DNA of 64,000 nucleotides from CAWBJO01 sp963789175 (GTDB lineage: Bacteria; Pseudomonadota; Alphaproteobacteria; Rhizobiales; Aestuariivirgaceae), in contig CAWBJO010000007.1 in the NCBI GenBank assembly GCA_963789175.1, positions 992,001 through 1,056,000 of the forward strand. The letters are read 5' to 3'. How positions within the stretch are numbered: the first letter of the stretch is position 1; each line of letters begins with the position of its first letter. Below the pieces are notes generated by a model that saw only the letters and a list, made by a program, of their open reading frames with translations, was not told where the DNA came from and did no database searches. The position numbers and the translations under genes were made by a program. Shown one piece after another: positions 52,410 to 60,801 of the stretch.

Positions 52410-53633
52410 ATGCACAAATTCAGGAAAGTGGTCCTAGCCTATTCGGGCGGCCTCGATACGTCCATCATTCTGAAATGGCTCCAGACCACCTACGGGTGCG
52501 AGGTCGTCACCTTCACCGCCGACCTCGGACAGGGTGAAGAGCTCGAGCCCGCCCGGCGCAAGGCAGCGAGCCTGGGCATCAAGGAAATCTTCATCGAGGA
52601 CCTGCGCGAGGAATTCGTGCGCGATTTCGTCTTCCCCATGTTTCGCGCCAATGCCCTCTATGAAGGCGCCTACCTCCTCGGCACCTCCATCGCGAGGCCC
52701 CTCATCGCCAAGCGCCTCGTCGAGATCGCCCGCGACACCGGTGCCGACGCCATCGCCCATGGCGCCACCGGCAAGGGCAACGATCAGGTGCGCTTCGAGC
52801 TCGCCGCCTATGCGCTCAACCCCGACATCCGGATCATCGCTCCCTGGAGGGAATGGTCGTTCAAGAGCCGCACCGACCTCGTCGATTTTGCCGAGAAGAA
52901 CCAGATCCTGGTGCCGAAGGACAAGCGCGGCGAGGCGCCGTTCTCCGTCGACGCAAATCTTCTGCATTCGTCGTCGGAAGGAAAGGTCCTCGAGGATCCG
53001 TGGACCGAGCCTCCGCCCTACGTCTACCAGCGCACGGTGGCGCCCGAGGAAGCGCCCGACCGTCCCGTCTATGTCGAGATCGCCTTCCGGAAAGGCGATC
53101 CGGTAGCGCTCGACGGCAAGCCGCTGTCGCCGGCTGCGCTGCTTGCTGCGCTGAACGAGCTTGGCGGCGGCAATGGAATAGGCCGCCTCGACCTGGTGGA
53201 GAACCGCTTCGTCGGCATGAAGTCGCGCGGCGTTTACGAGACACCCGGCGGCACCATCCTCGCCGCGGCGCATCGCGCCATCGAGTCCTTGACGCTCGAC
53301 CGCGAGGCCGCCCACCTCAAGGATTCCCTCATGCCCCGCTATGCCGAGCTCGTCTACTACGGCTTCTGGTTCTCGCCCGAGCGCGAGATGCTGCAGGTGC
53401 TCATCGACCGCAGCCAGGAAGATGTCGAGGGAACCGTTCGGCTCAAGCTCTACAAGGGGAACGTCGTCGTCTGCGGCCGCAAGAGTCCGAAGAGCCTTTA
53501 TTCGGACGCGCTCGTCACCTTCGAGGACGATCGGGGCGCCTATGACCAGAAGGATGCTGCCGGATTCATCAGGCTCAATGCCCTGCGCCTGCGGACCCTG
53601 GCCGGTCGCCGGCGCCGAACCGGCGCGTCCTAG
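52410..53633 (+). CDS. argG: Argininosuccinate synthase
   Basis: Joins citrulline and aspartate with ATP to form argininosuccinate in arginine synthesis. The 407-residue protein has the ATP loop AYSGGLDTS (10-18), GATGKGNDQVRFE (citrulline/ATP), and the long tail with YYGFWFSPERE. All family blocks are present. Divergent from the ATP-grasp gene; its stop overlaps the convergent J-domain gene by four bases. Confidence 0.97.
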   Translation: MHKFRKVVLAYSGGLDTSIILKWLQTTYGCEVVTFTADLGQGEELEPARRKAASLGIKEIFIEDLREEFVRDFVFPMFRANALYEGAYLLGTSIARPLIAKRLVEIARDTGADAIAHGATGKGNDQVRFELAAYALNPDIRIIAPWREWSFKSRTDLVDFAEKNQILVPKDKRGEAPFSVDANLLHSSSEGKVLEDPWTEPPPYVYQRTVAPEEAPDRPVYVEIAFRKGDPVALDGKPLSPAALLAALNELGGGNGIGRLDLVENRFVGMKSRGVYETPGGTILAAAHRAIESLTLDREAAHLKDSLMPRYAELVYYGFWFSPEREMLQVLIDRSQEDVEGTVRLKLYKGNVVVCGRKSPKSLYSDALVTFEDDRGAYDQKDAAGFIRLNALRLRTLAGRRRRTGAS

Positions 53634-54094
53634 GGAGAAAGCTGCTCGTAGGCGAGGTTGATGCGCGTCAGCATCGCGCTCGCATAGTCGTTCATTTCCT
53701 TTGGCAGCGAGAGCGTGGCGAAGCGGTCGGGATGATACGTCCGGACCAGGTCATGATAGGCCTGCTTGATCTCCTCCTTGCTCGCTCCGCGCTCGAGGCC
53801 GAGCACGGCGAACGGATCGAGGAGCGACACCTCGCGCATCTTCTGCTGGAGCTGGCCCGCTTTCTCCGTTTCGATCCCCTTGATCTTGGCGACGACCCTC
53901 TTGGCGACCAGGAACGCCTCCCCCTCATGGGTCTGGAAGTCCAGGAATTCCTCCGGGCCGTTAATCACGTCGGCGAGCTTGTGGCCCGTCCACATGGAGA
54001 GCGATCCCTTGAGCACTTCACCGTCGCGCAAGGTTACGACGACGACGCGGCGGACCTTTTCCGCATTCTTGATGGTTAGACTGCGATCGAGCAT
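53630..54094 (-). CDS. J-domain protein with unusual N-terminal domain
   Basis: From ATG 54094 (MLDRSLTIKNAEKVRR) the protein is 154 residues. The J domain lies at the C-terminus (about 92-152) with the HPD tripeptide at 121-123 (TYHPDRF), so it can stimulate a DnaK partner. The N-terminal ~80 residues form a small beta-rich domain (VVVTLRDGEVLKGSL) followed by a short helix; its binding target is unknown. No Gly/Phe or zinc region of true DnaJ. Convergent with argG. Confidence 0.82.
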   Translation of the reverse strand: MLDRSLTIKNAEKVRRVVVVTLRDGEVLKGSLSMWTGHKLADVINGPEEFLDFQTHEGEAFLVAKRVVAKIKGIETEKAGQLQQKMREVSLLDPFAVLGLERGASKEEIKQAYHDLVRTYHPDRFATLSLPKEMNDYASAMLTRINLAYEQLSP

Positions 54095-54235
54095 CTGTCC
54101 CACTCCGGCACAACCCCTCCGGTTTCCCCTGGGATATGAGCAGGTCCCGTGCCGTTGTCGCAGGCGGCTGATATCGCTTCAAAAGCCGCCCCGCACCGGC
54201 TACATGCCGAGCGGACGCGAAGCGGAAGGCGGGTC

Positions 54236-56074
54236 ATGGATCTCCGGAACATAGCCATCATTGCCCATGTCGATCACGGGAAGACGACCCTGATCGACCG
54301 CCTTCTCGCGCAGTCAGGCACCTTCCGCGACAACCAGCGGGTCGCCGAGCGGGCCATGGATTCGAACGATCTCGAGCGCGAGCGCGGCATCACCATCCTC
54401 GCCAAGGTGACATCCCTGTTATGGAAGGGCCGCCGCATCAACATCGTCGACACGCCGGGCCATGCCGATTTCGGCGGCGAGGTCGAGCGGATCCTGAACA
54501 TGGTCGACGGCGCCGTCCTTCTCGTCGATGCCGCCGAAGGACCGATGCCGCAGACGAAATTCGTGCTCTCCAAGGCACTGAAGATCGGCTTGAAGCCCAT
54601 TGTCGTCGTGAACAAGATCGATCGTGCCGACGAGCGACATGTCGAGGTGGTCAACGAGGTGTTCGACCTCTTCGCGGCACTCGATGCGACCGACAGCCAG
54701 CTCGATTTCCCGATCCTCTACGGGTCCGCCAAGGAGGGCTGGATGGCGGCGCGGCCCCAGGGACCGAAGGAATCCATGGCTCCCCTGTTCGATCTCGTGC
54801 AGAGCCATGTTCCGCCGCCCGCGGTCGAGCCGGGACCGTTTCGCCTTCTCGTCACGACGCTCGAGGCCAATCCCTTCCTCGGCCGGGTCCTGACCGGCCG
54901 CGTGCGCTCCGGAACCATCCGCGCCAACCAGGCCGTCAAGGTGCTGTCGCGCGACGGTTCCCTCGTCGAGCAGGGCCGCGTGTCGAAGGTCTTGGGTTTC
55001 CACGGGCTCGACCGCCTCGCCATCGAGGAAGGCGAGGCTGGCGACATCATCGCCGTATCCGGCCTCACCGCCGCGACCGTGGCCGATACGATTTGCGATC
55101 CCTCTGTCGCCGACCCGATCGCCGCGCAGCCGATCGATCCGCCGACCCTGACCATGACCTTTCGCATCAACGACGGTCCGCTCGCCGGCACCGAAGGCGA
55201 CAAGGTGCAGAGCCGCGTCATCCGTGAACGACTGTTCCGCGAGGCGGAGGGCAATGTCGCGCTGCGCGTTTCCGTTTCGGAGTCCGAGCCCGAGGCCTTC
55301 GAGGTCGCCGGCCGCGGCGAGCTGCAGCTGGCCATCCTCATCGAGACGATGCGCCGCGAGGGATTCGAGCTGACCGTCGGCCGGCCGCGCGTCCTCTTCC
55401 ACGCCGATGAAAAGACGGGCGAGCGCCTCGAGCCTTTCGAGGAGGTCACCGTCGACGTCGACGAGGCCTACACCGGCACCGTCGTCCAGAAGCTGTCGCA
55501 GCGCCGGGCCGAGATGGTCGATCTGCGGCCCTCCGGCGCCGGCCGCCAGCGGCTCATCTTTCATGCACCGACCCGCGGCCTCATCGGCTATCAGGGCGAG
55601 CTCCTGTCGGACACCCGCGGCACCGCCATCATGAACCGCATATTTCACGGCTACCGTCCCTTCGTCGGCGAGATTCCCTCGCGCCACACCGGCGCCCTGA
55701 TCTCCAACGGCGAAGGTGCCGCCGTCGCCTATGCCATCTTCAATCTCCAGGACCGCGGTCCGATGTTCATCGATCCGGGGATGAAGGTCTATCCGGGCAT
55801 GATCGTCGGCGAGCACACGCGCGGCAACGACCTCGAAATCAACGTCCTTAAAGGCAAGAAGCTGACCAACGTCCGCGCCGCCGGTAAGGACGACGCCGTC
55901 CTCCTGACGCCGCCCATCCGCATGACGCTCGAAAGGGCTCTCTCCTATGTGGGAGAGGACGAGCTGGTGGAAGTCACACCGCGATCCATCCGTCTCCGCA
56001 AGGCGATCCTCGATCCCCATGCGCGCAAGCGATCCGAGAAAGTGAAGAACGCCGAGTCGGCCGCCGCCTCATGA
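54236..56074 (+). CDS. typA: Ribosome-associated GTPase TypA/BipA
   Basis: Translational GTPase that aids ribosome assembly and stress adaptation. From ATG 54236 the protein is 612 residues, the family length. G motifs: AHVDHGKTT (G1), RGITI (G2), DTPGHADFG (G3), NKIDR (G4). The elongation factor-type domains and the BipA-specific C-terminal domain (YRPFVGEIPSRHTGALI, LKGKKLTNVRAAGKDD) follow. The longer frame back to 54149 is not conserved; GGAAGG precedes the ATG. Overlaps folD by six bases at its end. Confidence 0.96.
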   Translation: MDLRNIAIIAHVDHGKTTLIDRLLAQSGTFRDNQRVAERAMDSNDLERERGITILAKVTSLLWKGRRINIVDTPGHADFGGEVERILNMVDGAVLLVDAAEGPMPQTKFVLSKALKIGLKPIVVVNKIDRADERHVEVVNEVFDLFAALDATDSQLDFPILYGSAKEGWMAARPQGPKESMAPLFDLVQSHVPPPAVEPGPFRLLVTTLEANPFLGRVLTGRVRSGTIRANQAVKVLSRDGSLVEQGRVSKVLGFHGLDRLAIEEGEAGDIIAVSGLTAATVADTICDPSVADPIAAQPIDPPTLTMTFRINDGPLAGTEGDKVQSRVIRERLFREAEGNVALRVSVSESEPEAFEVAGRGELQLAILIETMRREGFELTVGRPRVLFHADEKTGERLEPFEEVTVDVDEAYTGTVVQKLSQRRAEMVDLRPSGAGRQRLIFHAPTRGLIGYQGELLSDTRGTAIMNRIFHGYRPFVGEIPSRHTGALISNGEGAAVAYAIFNLQDRGPMFIDPGMKVYPGMIVGEHTRGNDLEINVLKGKKLTNVRAAGKDDAVLLTPPIRMTLERALSYVGEDELVEVTPRSIRLRKAILDPHARKRSEKVKNAESAAAS

Positions 56075-56986
56075 GCCCTTGAGCGTCTCCGGCACGGCGA
56101 CGCCCGCCTGCCGGCAAGCCGCGGTCACCGTGTTCCTGAGAAGGCAGGCGATGGTCATCGGTCCGACCCCGCCCGGCACCGGCGTGATGGCGCCGGCCGT
56201 TCGGGCGCAGCTTTCGAACTCGCAGTCTCCGACCAGCCTGGCCTTGCCGTTGCGTTCGATCCGGTTGATTCCGACGTCGATCACGCACGCCCCGGGCTTG
56301 ATCCAGTCACCCTTGATCATCTCCGGTCGGCCCACCGCCGCGATGACGAGGTCGGCCCGCCGGCAGACATCGGGCAGGTCGCGGGTCCGGGAATGCGCGA
56401 TCGTCACCGTCGCGTTCTCGGCGAGCAGAAGCTGCGCGACCGGCTTGCCGACGATGTTCGAGCGTCCGACCACCACGGCCTCGACGCCTTCGAGCTTCGG
56501 CAGCGTGTCCTTGGCGAGCAGCACGCAGCCGAGCGGCGTGCACGGTACGAGCGAGTCCTGCCCGGTCACCAGGCGGCCTGCATTGATGACGTGGAATCCG
56601 TCGACGTCCTTGTCCGGGTCGACGGCGTTCAGCACCTTGAGCGAGTCGATCTGCTTCGGCAGCGGCAGCTGCACCAGGATGCCGTGAACCGATCTGTCTT
56701 CGCTTAGGCGGCCGACGAGCCTGAGGAGATCCGCTTCCGACGTGGACACGGAAAGCCGGTGCTCCCAGGAGTTCATGCCCGCTTCGAGGGTCTGCTTGTG
56801 CTTGTTGCGCACATAGACCTGGCTCGCCGGGTCCTCGCCGACCAGGACGACGGCCAGTCCAGGCGTCAGTCCGGACTTCGACTTGAGCTCGCTGACCGCG
56901 CCGGCGATCCTTTCCCTCAGCCGCTCGGCATAGGCTTTGCCGTCGATGATCTTGGCATTCGTGGTTCGGGTCGAGATGTCCTGCAT
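56069..56986 (-). CDS. folD: Bifunctional methylene-THF dehydrogenase / methenyl-THF cyclohydrolase
   Basis: NADP-dependent interconversion of methylene-, methenyl- and 10-formyl-tetrahydrofolate. The 305-residue protein from ATG 56986 has YVRNKHKQTLEAGM with the catalytic Lys, GILVQLPLPKQID, VGRSNIVGKPVAQLLL (nucleotide fold) and the C-terminal TPVPGGVGPMTIACLL. A long in-frame extension upstream runs through yggT in another frame and is not coding. Linked metabolically to fhs at 20.5 kb. Confidence 0.96.
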   Translation of the reverse strand: MQDISTRTTNAKIIDGKAYAERLRERIAGAVSELKSKSGLTPGLAVVLVGEDPASQVYVRNKHKQTLEAGMNSWEHRLSVSTSEADLLRLVGRLSEDRSVHGILVQLPLPKQIDSLKVLNAVDPDKDVDGFHVINAGRLVTGQDSLVPCTPLGCVLLAKDTLPKLEGVEAVVVGRSNIVGKPVAQLLLAENATVTIAHSRTRDLPDVCRRADLVIAAVGRPEMIKGDWIKPGACVIDVGINRIERNGKARLVGDCEFESCARTAGAITPVPGGVGPMTIACLLRNTVTAACRQAGVAVPETLKGS

Positions 56987-56988
56987 GT

Positions 56989-57267
56989 TCAGGGCACGTA
57001 CCAGAGGATGAGGCGCTGCAGGAAATAGAGCAGCAGGAGAAGGATGACCGGCGAGATGTCGAGGCCGCCGAGGCTCGGCAGAACCCTGCGGATCGGATCG
57101 AGCAACGGTTCCGTCAGCTGGCCTAGGATGTAGGTGATTTGCCGGACCACCGGGTTGTGCAGATTGATGACGTTGAACGCGATGAGCCAGGAGACGATGA
57201 CGGTGGCGACCACGATATAGGTGTAAAGTTGTATGACGGTGATGATCAGCCAGATGAAGGGGTTCAT
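56989..57267 (-). CDS. YggT family membrane protein
   Basis: A 92-residue protein with two membrane helices (about 4-30 and 68-88) and the conserved middle segment LTEPLLDPIRRVLPSLGGLDISP, diagnostic of YggT, which in other organisms is linked to osmotic stress or cell-envelope organisation. ATG at 57267. Stop is two bases before the folD ATG, so the two are one operon. Confidence 0.92.
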   Translation of the reverse strand: MNPFIWLIITVIQLYTYIVVATVIVSWLIAFNVINLHNPVVRQITYILGQLTEPLLDPIRRVLPSLGGLDISPVILLLLLYFLQRLILWYVP

Positions 57268-57295
57268 GCCACTGTCCCGGGTTTGAGCGGCTGAA

Positions 57296-57324
57296 CATCT
57301 AGCCGTCGCGGGGTGAAATCGCAA
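57296..57324 (-). promoter_or_regulatory. Possible promoter of yggT-folD
   Basis: Minus strand TTGCGA (57324-57319), 17-base spacer, TAGATG (57301-57296). Weak match; placement 29 bases before the yggT ATG is sensible. Confidence 0.3.
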
Positions 57325-57338
57325 GCGGGCCGATTGCC

Positions 57339-57368
57339 TTGACAGGCCGGAGAGGCGAAGCCTAGATA
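57339..57368 (+). promoter_or_regulatory. Promoter of tRNA-Ala
   Basis: Perfect -35 TTGACA (57339-57344), then CTAGAT after 17 bases or TAGATA after 18 (57362-57368). Transcription would start about ten bases before the tRNA. Confidence 0.75.
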
Positions 57369-57385
57369 ACCCTCCTCGCGCCGAT

Positions 57386-57461
57386 GGGGCAGTAGCTCAG
57401 TTGGGAGAGCGCGGCGTTCGCAATGCCGAGGTCAGGGGTTCGATCCCCCTCTGCTCCACCA
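57386..57461 (+). tRNA. tRNA-Ala (anticodon CGC)
   Basis: 76 bases including encoded CCA. Acceptor GGGGCAG pairs with CTGCTCC (one G-T). D arm GCTCAGTTGGGAGAGC; anticodon arm CGGCG-TTCGCAA-TGCCG gives CGC; T loop GTTCGATCC. Decodes GCG. Confidence 0.96.
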
Positions 57462-57492
57462 TCCCCGCAAGCCTGTGGCGTATCAAAGAAAA

Positions 57493-57528
57493 AGAGAGGA
57501 TGGCGGCTAGGCCATCGCTCTCTCGTTT
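57493..57528 (+). terminator. Stem-loop terminator after tRNA-Ala
   Basis: Arms AGAGAGGATGGC (57493-57504) and GCCATCGCTCTCT (57511-57523) pair fully except one bulged base; loop GGCTAG. A short pyrimidine tract with TTT follows. The rest of the 255-base gap to the SDR stop contains only the inverted repeat listed next. Confidence 0.6.
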
Positions 57529-57660
57529 CCCCGGCTGAGTACGCAAGACCTGATCTCAGCGCTGCCTCTAGCAGAGCAAGCTTCGTGCCACGTTGGGTGA
57601 AGGCCGCATGTGGCGGAATTCCGGCGACTTGCAGGGAAACGCGTCCCGTGCCCCAGGGCG

Positions 57661-57683
57661 CGATTTTGCATTTTGCAAAATCG
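57661..57683. repeat. AT-rich perfect inverted repeat downstream of the SDR gene
   Basis: CGATTTTGCA (57661-57670) and TGCAAAATCG (57674-57683) around TTT. On the minus strand it lies 34 bases after the SDR stop and may end that transcript, though no U run follows. It is conspicuously AT-rich for this genome. A third TTTGCA stands just outside at 57686. Confidence 0.5.
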
Positions 57684-57716
57684 ACTTTGCATTCCGGAAA
57701 AAGGCGCTCGCCCGTT

Positions 57717-58529
57717 CTAGCGCGGCGCCTGCAGGGCGCGGATGATCGGCAGCGAGAGGAACCGCGGCACGTATCTGCCCGCCAGCGCCGCCATCAGGTT
57801 GAAGAATCCCGGAATCACCACGCGTCGCCGCTGCTTGAAGCCTTCCCATCCGGCGAGCGCGACGTCGCGGGGCGGCAGGGCCATCATTTTCTGCAGCATT
57901 CCGAACGGCCTCATGCCGGCCCGCGCCTGGAAACCGGTGAGGACCGGGCCCGGGCACAGCACCGTCACCGTGACGCCGGTGCGCTCGAGCTCGGTGGCAA
58001 GTCCCTCCGAGAACGACAGCACGAAGGCTTTGCTCGCATAGTACACCGCCATGTAGGGGCCGGGCATGAACGCCGCCACCGATGCGATGTTGAGAATTCC
58101 GCCGCCCTGTCGCGCCACCATGTGCGGCAGAAAGCGCAGGCACATGTCGGTCAGTGCCCGTATGTTGACGTCGACGATGCCGAGCTGGCTGTCGACCGGC
58201 AGCGTCGCCTGATGCCCGGTGAGGCCGTATCCCGCGTTGTTGATGATGATGTCGGGCATCAGGTCCCTCTGCCGGAGCTCGTCGTGGACGAGCTGGACGG
58301 CATCGGGCTGGCCGAGGTCGCGGACGATGACGGTGATGCTCAGTGTCGGGTGGCGGGCGGCGATGACGCCCCTCACGCGGTTGAGCTCGCCCTCCTGCCG
58401 CGACACGATGACGAGGTCGCAGTTCTCCTCCGCGACGATGTGGGCGAAGGCTTCCCCGATCCCGCCGGAAGCGCCCGTGATGAGCACGCGCGGCCGTCGG
58501 GTGGGCGGCGCTGCAGGTTCTGCCGGCAT
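57717..58529 (-). CDS. Short-chain dehydrogenase/reductase
   Basis: A 270-residue classical SDR. Cofactor loop TGASGGIG (about 18-25), NNAGYG, and the catalytic Ser/Tyr/Lys in NIASVAAFMPGPYMAVYYASKAF style order (Tyr and Lys in YYASK). PGPVLTGF follows as usual. The last ~50 residues are apolar and basic (FFNLMAALAGRYVPRFL), suggesting membrane contact; this resembles DltE/sterol-type SDRs but substrate is unknown. ATG at 58529. Confidence 0.87.
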   Translation of the reverse strand: MPAEPAAPPTRRPRVLITGASGGIGEAFAHIVAEENCDLVIVSRQEGELNRVRGVIAARHPTLSITVIVRDLGQPDAVQLVHDELRQRDLMPDIIINNAGYGLTGHQATLPVDSQLGIVDVNIRALTDMCLRFLPHMVARQGGGILNIASVAAFMPGPYMAVYYASKAFVLSFSEGLATELERTGVTVTVLCPGPVLTGFQARAGMRPFGMLQKMMALPPRDVALAGWEGFKQRRRVVIPGFFNLMAALAGRYVPRFLSLPIIRALQAPR

Positions 58530-58630
58530 GATCCCCTCGATCGTGGCTGACCCTCGATGCCCTTTCTAACACGTCGGCGGCGGCCATGCCACGAACCCAT
58601 GGCCGTGCCCTGAGCGTTCGGGAGAAGGTG

Positions 58631-59017
58631 CTAGAGGAGCTGGGTCAGGATGATGACCTCGCCGATGATGCTCACGACGAAAGCCAGCGTCCGGACCCAG
58701 GGCAGCCCGGCGATGAAGACGATCGCGTGGACCAGGCGGGCCCAGAAGAAGATGGTGGCGCCGAGCGCCGTCGTCTCGTTCGCCAGGCTTGCGACGTGCG
58801 CGACGAGCACCAGCGCGGCGAACGGGGCGAGGTTTTCGGCCATGTTGATGTGGGCGCGCCACGACCGTGCCGCCCAACGCGGCAAAGCCGGCGGATTTTC
58901 CGGATAGCCCACAGTATCGGGAATGCCCCATACGGCGACCCGCGCCAGGACGTAGGGCATGAACAGCAGGATGCAGAGAACGGCGCTCCAGACGAGCATG
59001 GTGAGGTCTGTGGTCAT
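58631..59017 (-). CDS. MAPEG family membrane protein
   Basis: A 128-residue protein with four helices. RAHINMAENLAPFAALVLVA is the family signature (Arg, Glu and Asn lining the glutathione/lipid site), followed by FFWARLVHAIVFIAGLPWVRTLAF. MAPEG members include microsomal glutathione transferases, fitting chaC and gloB elsewhere in the window; the bacterial substrate is unknown. ATG at 59017 with GGAG upstream. It is the last gene before the tRNA-Thr fragment. Confidence 0.88.
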   Translation of the reverse strand: MTTDLTMLVWSAVLCILLFMPYVLARVAVWGIPDTVGYPENPPALPRWAARSWRAHINMAENLAPFAALVLVAHVASLANETTALGATIFFWARLVHAIVFIAGLPWVRTLAFVVSIIGEVIILTQLL

Positions 59018-59147
59018 CGATGGCTCCTTCGCTGGGTGATTGGCGAATGCGCTGGCATGCCCGTTTGGGCATGCAGCCTACGCTGGATGGAAGCGACGTA
59101 CGTGCCGGGAGTGCGAATGCAGCCGCGAGCGATCGTGGCCGAAGAAA

Positions 59148-59192
59148 TGGTGCCGCCTAGGTGACTCGAACACCTGACCCTCGCATTACGAA
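59148..59192 (-). tRNA. 3' half of tRNA-Thr (CGT): displaced fragment, candidate att site
   Basis: On the minus strand: anticodon loop TTCGTAA (59192-59186), 3' anticodon strand TGCGA, variable GGGTC, T arm AGGTG-TTCGAGT-CACCT, acceptor strand AGGCGGC, A and encoded CCA ending at 59148. The 5' half is absent: beyond 59192 the bases no longer pair with the anticodon stem and no D arm or 5' acceptor exists. This is what a tRNA-targeting element leaves at its far end. It is not a working tRNA gene. Confidence 0.82.
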
Positions 59193-59309
59193 TTATAAGT
59201 TAGAGGGTTTGATCCAGTTGGCGAGTTGGCAATTTTTGGATCTACGAGATTTTTCAATGATTTAAGATTGGTGATGTTTGGACGTCATTGGAGAGTCTAG
59301 TTCATCATC

Positions 59310-59329
59310 ACCCTACTAGTACCCTACTA
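59310..59329. repeat. Tandem 9-base direct repeat ACCCTACTA, 11-base period
   Basis: Copies at 59310-59318 and 59321-59329, separated by GT. One helical turn apart and 118 bases from the tRNA fragment. Spacing and place would suit arm-type binding sites of a tyrosine recombinase or its excision factor. Confidence 0.6.
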
Positions 59330-59419
59330 ACACGCGGGCGAGATGATAGTCGCATGTGAAGCGACGCGCGTTTTCAGCTCGAGTTACCATTACCAAACTT
59401 AAGTTGCAGCCTAAGATGC

Positions 59420-59458
59420 TGTTTTGATTCGCAATAGTGCGGCATACAAATCAAAACA
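59420..59458. repeat. Inverted repeat TGTTTTGATT / AATCAAAACA
   Basis: Perfect 10-base arms at 59420-59429 and 59449-59458, 19-base loop. No U run on either strand, so not an obvious terminator. May be a protein-binding site. Confidence 0.5.
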
Positions 59459-59699
59459 CGTTTCCCTAAGCCGCAGTTTGCAAGCCCTTTGCAAATATCC
59501 CCGTTAGCGCGTTGCCCTCAATGTGGTTTTGGCAAAGGTGGGGAAGGCCCAATTGTGACCGCCAGGGCCTGAAGCGTATAGGGGGGACCAAGGTGCGTTG
59601 TAGGACGAAAGCAGGGTTTGTGAGCCCAGTACGTGCCCTGGCGCGCCCTTAGCCTACTTGGGCCTACTGCTGCTTCCCCGACCCGACATTTCCCGGCGC

Positions 59700-60203
59700 T
59701 TACCTTGGAAACAGCGCGGAGACATCCACCCAGATCGTTTGCTGGACCTTCGTCTTCGGGTCTATTGCGTCATAGACATCGAAGTGTCGCTCCCCTTCAA
59801 CCTGAAGGGTCTGAAGTCGGATATCAAATCCGAGCTCCCTCACAATGTGCTGGCTCTCGGGAACCGAGAGCGCCACAAAGGCGGTGTCGGAAGACTTTCC
59901 CGTTCCATTCTTCAGGATCGCATCCTTAATCTTCACGAATGCAATAATCTCGCGACCTCGTTCTTTCGAGCTAAGGTCCTTTGCCAAATAGGTGATGGCG
60001 ACGGCGTGCCCAAGCCACATCGGAAAGTTGTCGCTGATCTTCTTCTTCAGGGCAGCACGATCTGGCCGAGGCTTGTCGGAGTCCGAACCCCGCGCCAGCA
60101 TGTTCAGGATATCCCCGTAAGGGTCCGAGTCGTTACCCTTGTAGTACGAGGATTTCGCGAACAGCGCCCGCAGTCGCACCCAGTCACCGTGCAACAGCTG
60201 CAT
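59700..60203 (-). CDS. DUF4919-like protein
   Basis: A 167-residue protein. WVRLRALFAKSSYY at the start, DAILKNGTGKSSDTAFVAL in the middle and ELGFDIRLQTLQVEGERHFD, YDAIDPKT near the end follow the pattern I know for DUF4919 (an uncharacterised, often secreted, bacterial domain). No signal peptide is present from this ATG. The -10-like TATACT lies 12 bases before the ATG (60220-60215), so it may be leaderless, or the true start may have been lost. Composition is less GC-rich than the main chromosome. Family call is from memory of the pattern. Confidence 0.55.
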   Translation of the reverse strand: MQLLHGDWVRLRALFAKSSYYKGNDSDPYGDILNMLARGSDSDKPRPDRAALKKKISDNFPMWLGHAVAITYLAKDLSSKERGREIIAFVKIKDAILKNGTGKSSDTAFVALSVPESQHIVRELGFDIRLQTLQVEGERHFDVYDAIDPKTKVQQTIWVDVSALFPR

Positions 60204-60306
60204 CCCTGGTTAGCAGTATAGCCGTTTCATTCGCGACTGTGGAGCGCGTTGCGCAACCGCGCAAGCGTCTGCAGTAGCTTTTGGCGGGCCCCTCAAAGAT
60301 CGTGGC

Positions 60307-60801
60307 TCAATCAGAGGCACCTACGACCCCCAATGATTCGATCCAGCGGTCCTGAAGGGCAGAATCCTTGTGTATCGCAAACAGCTGTTTGGACTCATGG
60401 GAAAGCGTCCAGTTGGGCACCAATTGTCTGAAGGTTTCTAGTGCATTTCTCCCGTCGTCGAGTAGCTTTTCTGCCTCGGCATTAGAATCTGCTTGTTCAC
60501 TCAGGCGGGCATAACAGGCAGCAAGTATCAGAAAGACCCGCGGTTGCGGGTTGTTCATTTTTAACAACTTGTCCTTTGCCAAGGCGTAGCGCTTTCCATG
60601 GAAAAGTGCGCTGCCTAGCGACCACCAATACCATTCAGGGTGGTCTTGCTTCATGGCTATTGCAGTCTCGATTTGACGGATTGCCACTTCTGGGTTCTCT
60701 TGCCTAATCAAGACATCTGCGTGCATCACCAGTAGATCGGCATCGTTGGGGTTTCCCTGCAAGGCTCTCGCGAAGGCTTCGTTGCCCTCGTCACAAAGCA
60801 A
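60307..60801 (-). pseudogene. TPR-repeat protein fragment, resembling the C-terminus of a TPR-type adenylate cyclase
   Basis: The readable 164 residues are tetratricopeptide repeats: NEAFARALQGNPNDADLLV, NPEVAIRQIETAIAM, WYWWSLGSALFHGKRYALA, VFLILAACYARLSE, ending in VPNWTLSHESKQLF. In rhizobial proteins this ending closes class III adenylate cyclases with TPR tails. Here the frame opens just after a TGA near 60840 and only a TTG (60801) is available, so the front is missing. It may be a remnant in the island or a short gene of its own. Confidence 0.55.

Larger units (their letters stand above)
59193..59699. other. Non-coding start of the putative island
   Basis: About 500 bases with no credible coding frame. 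AT-richer than the chromosome to the left, especially 59230-59280. It contains the tandem repeat at 59310 and the inverted repeat at 59420, both listed separately. A TTTGCAA doublet lies near 59477-59494. A plus-strand reading of 59633 onward overlaps the next gene and looks like its shadow. Confidence 0.5.

Noticed and set aside
57661..57683. The TTTGCA palindrome as a PhaR operator
   Set aside because: It resembles the phaR-region elements but lies behind genes on both sides, not before a start.
59148..59220. A complete tRNA gene
   Set aside because: There is no D arm, no 5' acceptor strand and no paired anticodon stem; only the 3' half exists.
59658..60221. Plus-strand frame of 187 codons in the island
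   Set aside because: Overlaps the minus-strand DUF4919-like gene, which has better protein-like composition and recognisable segments.
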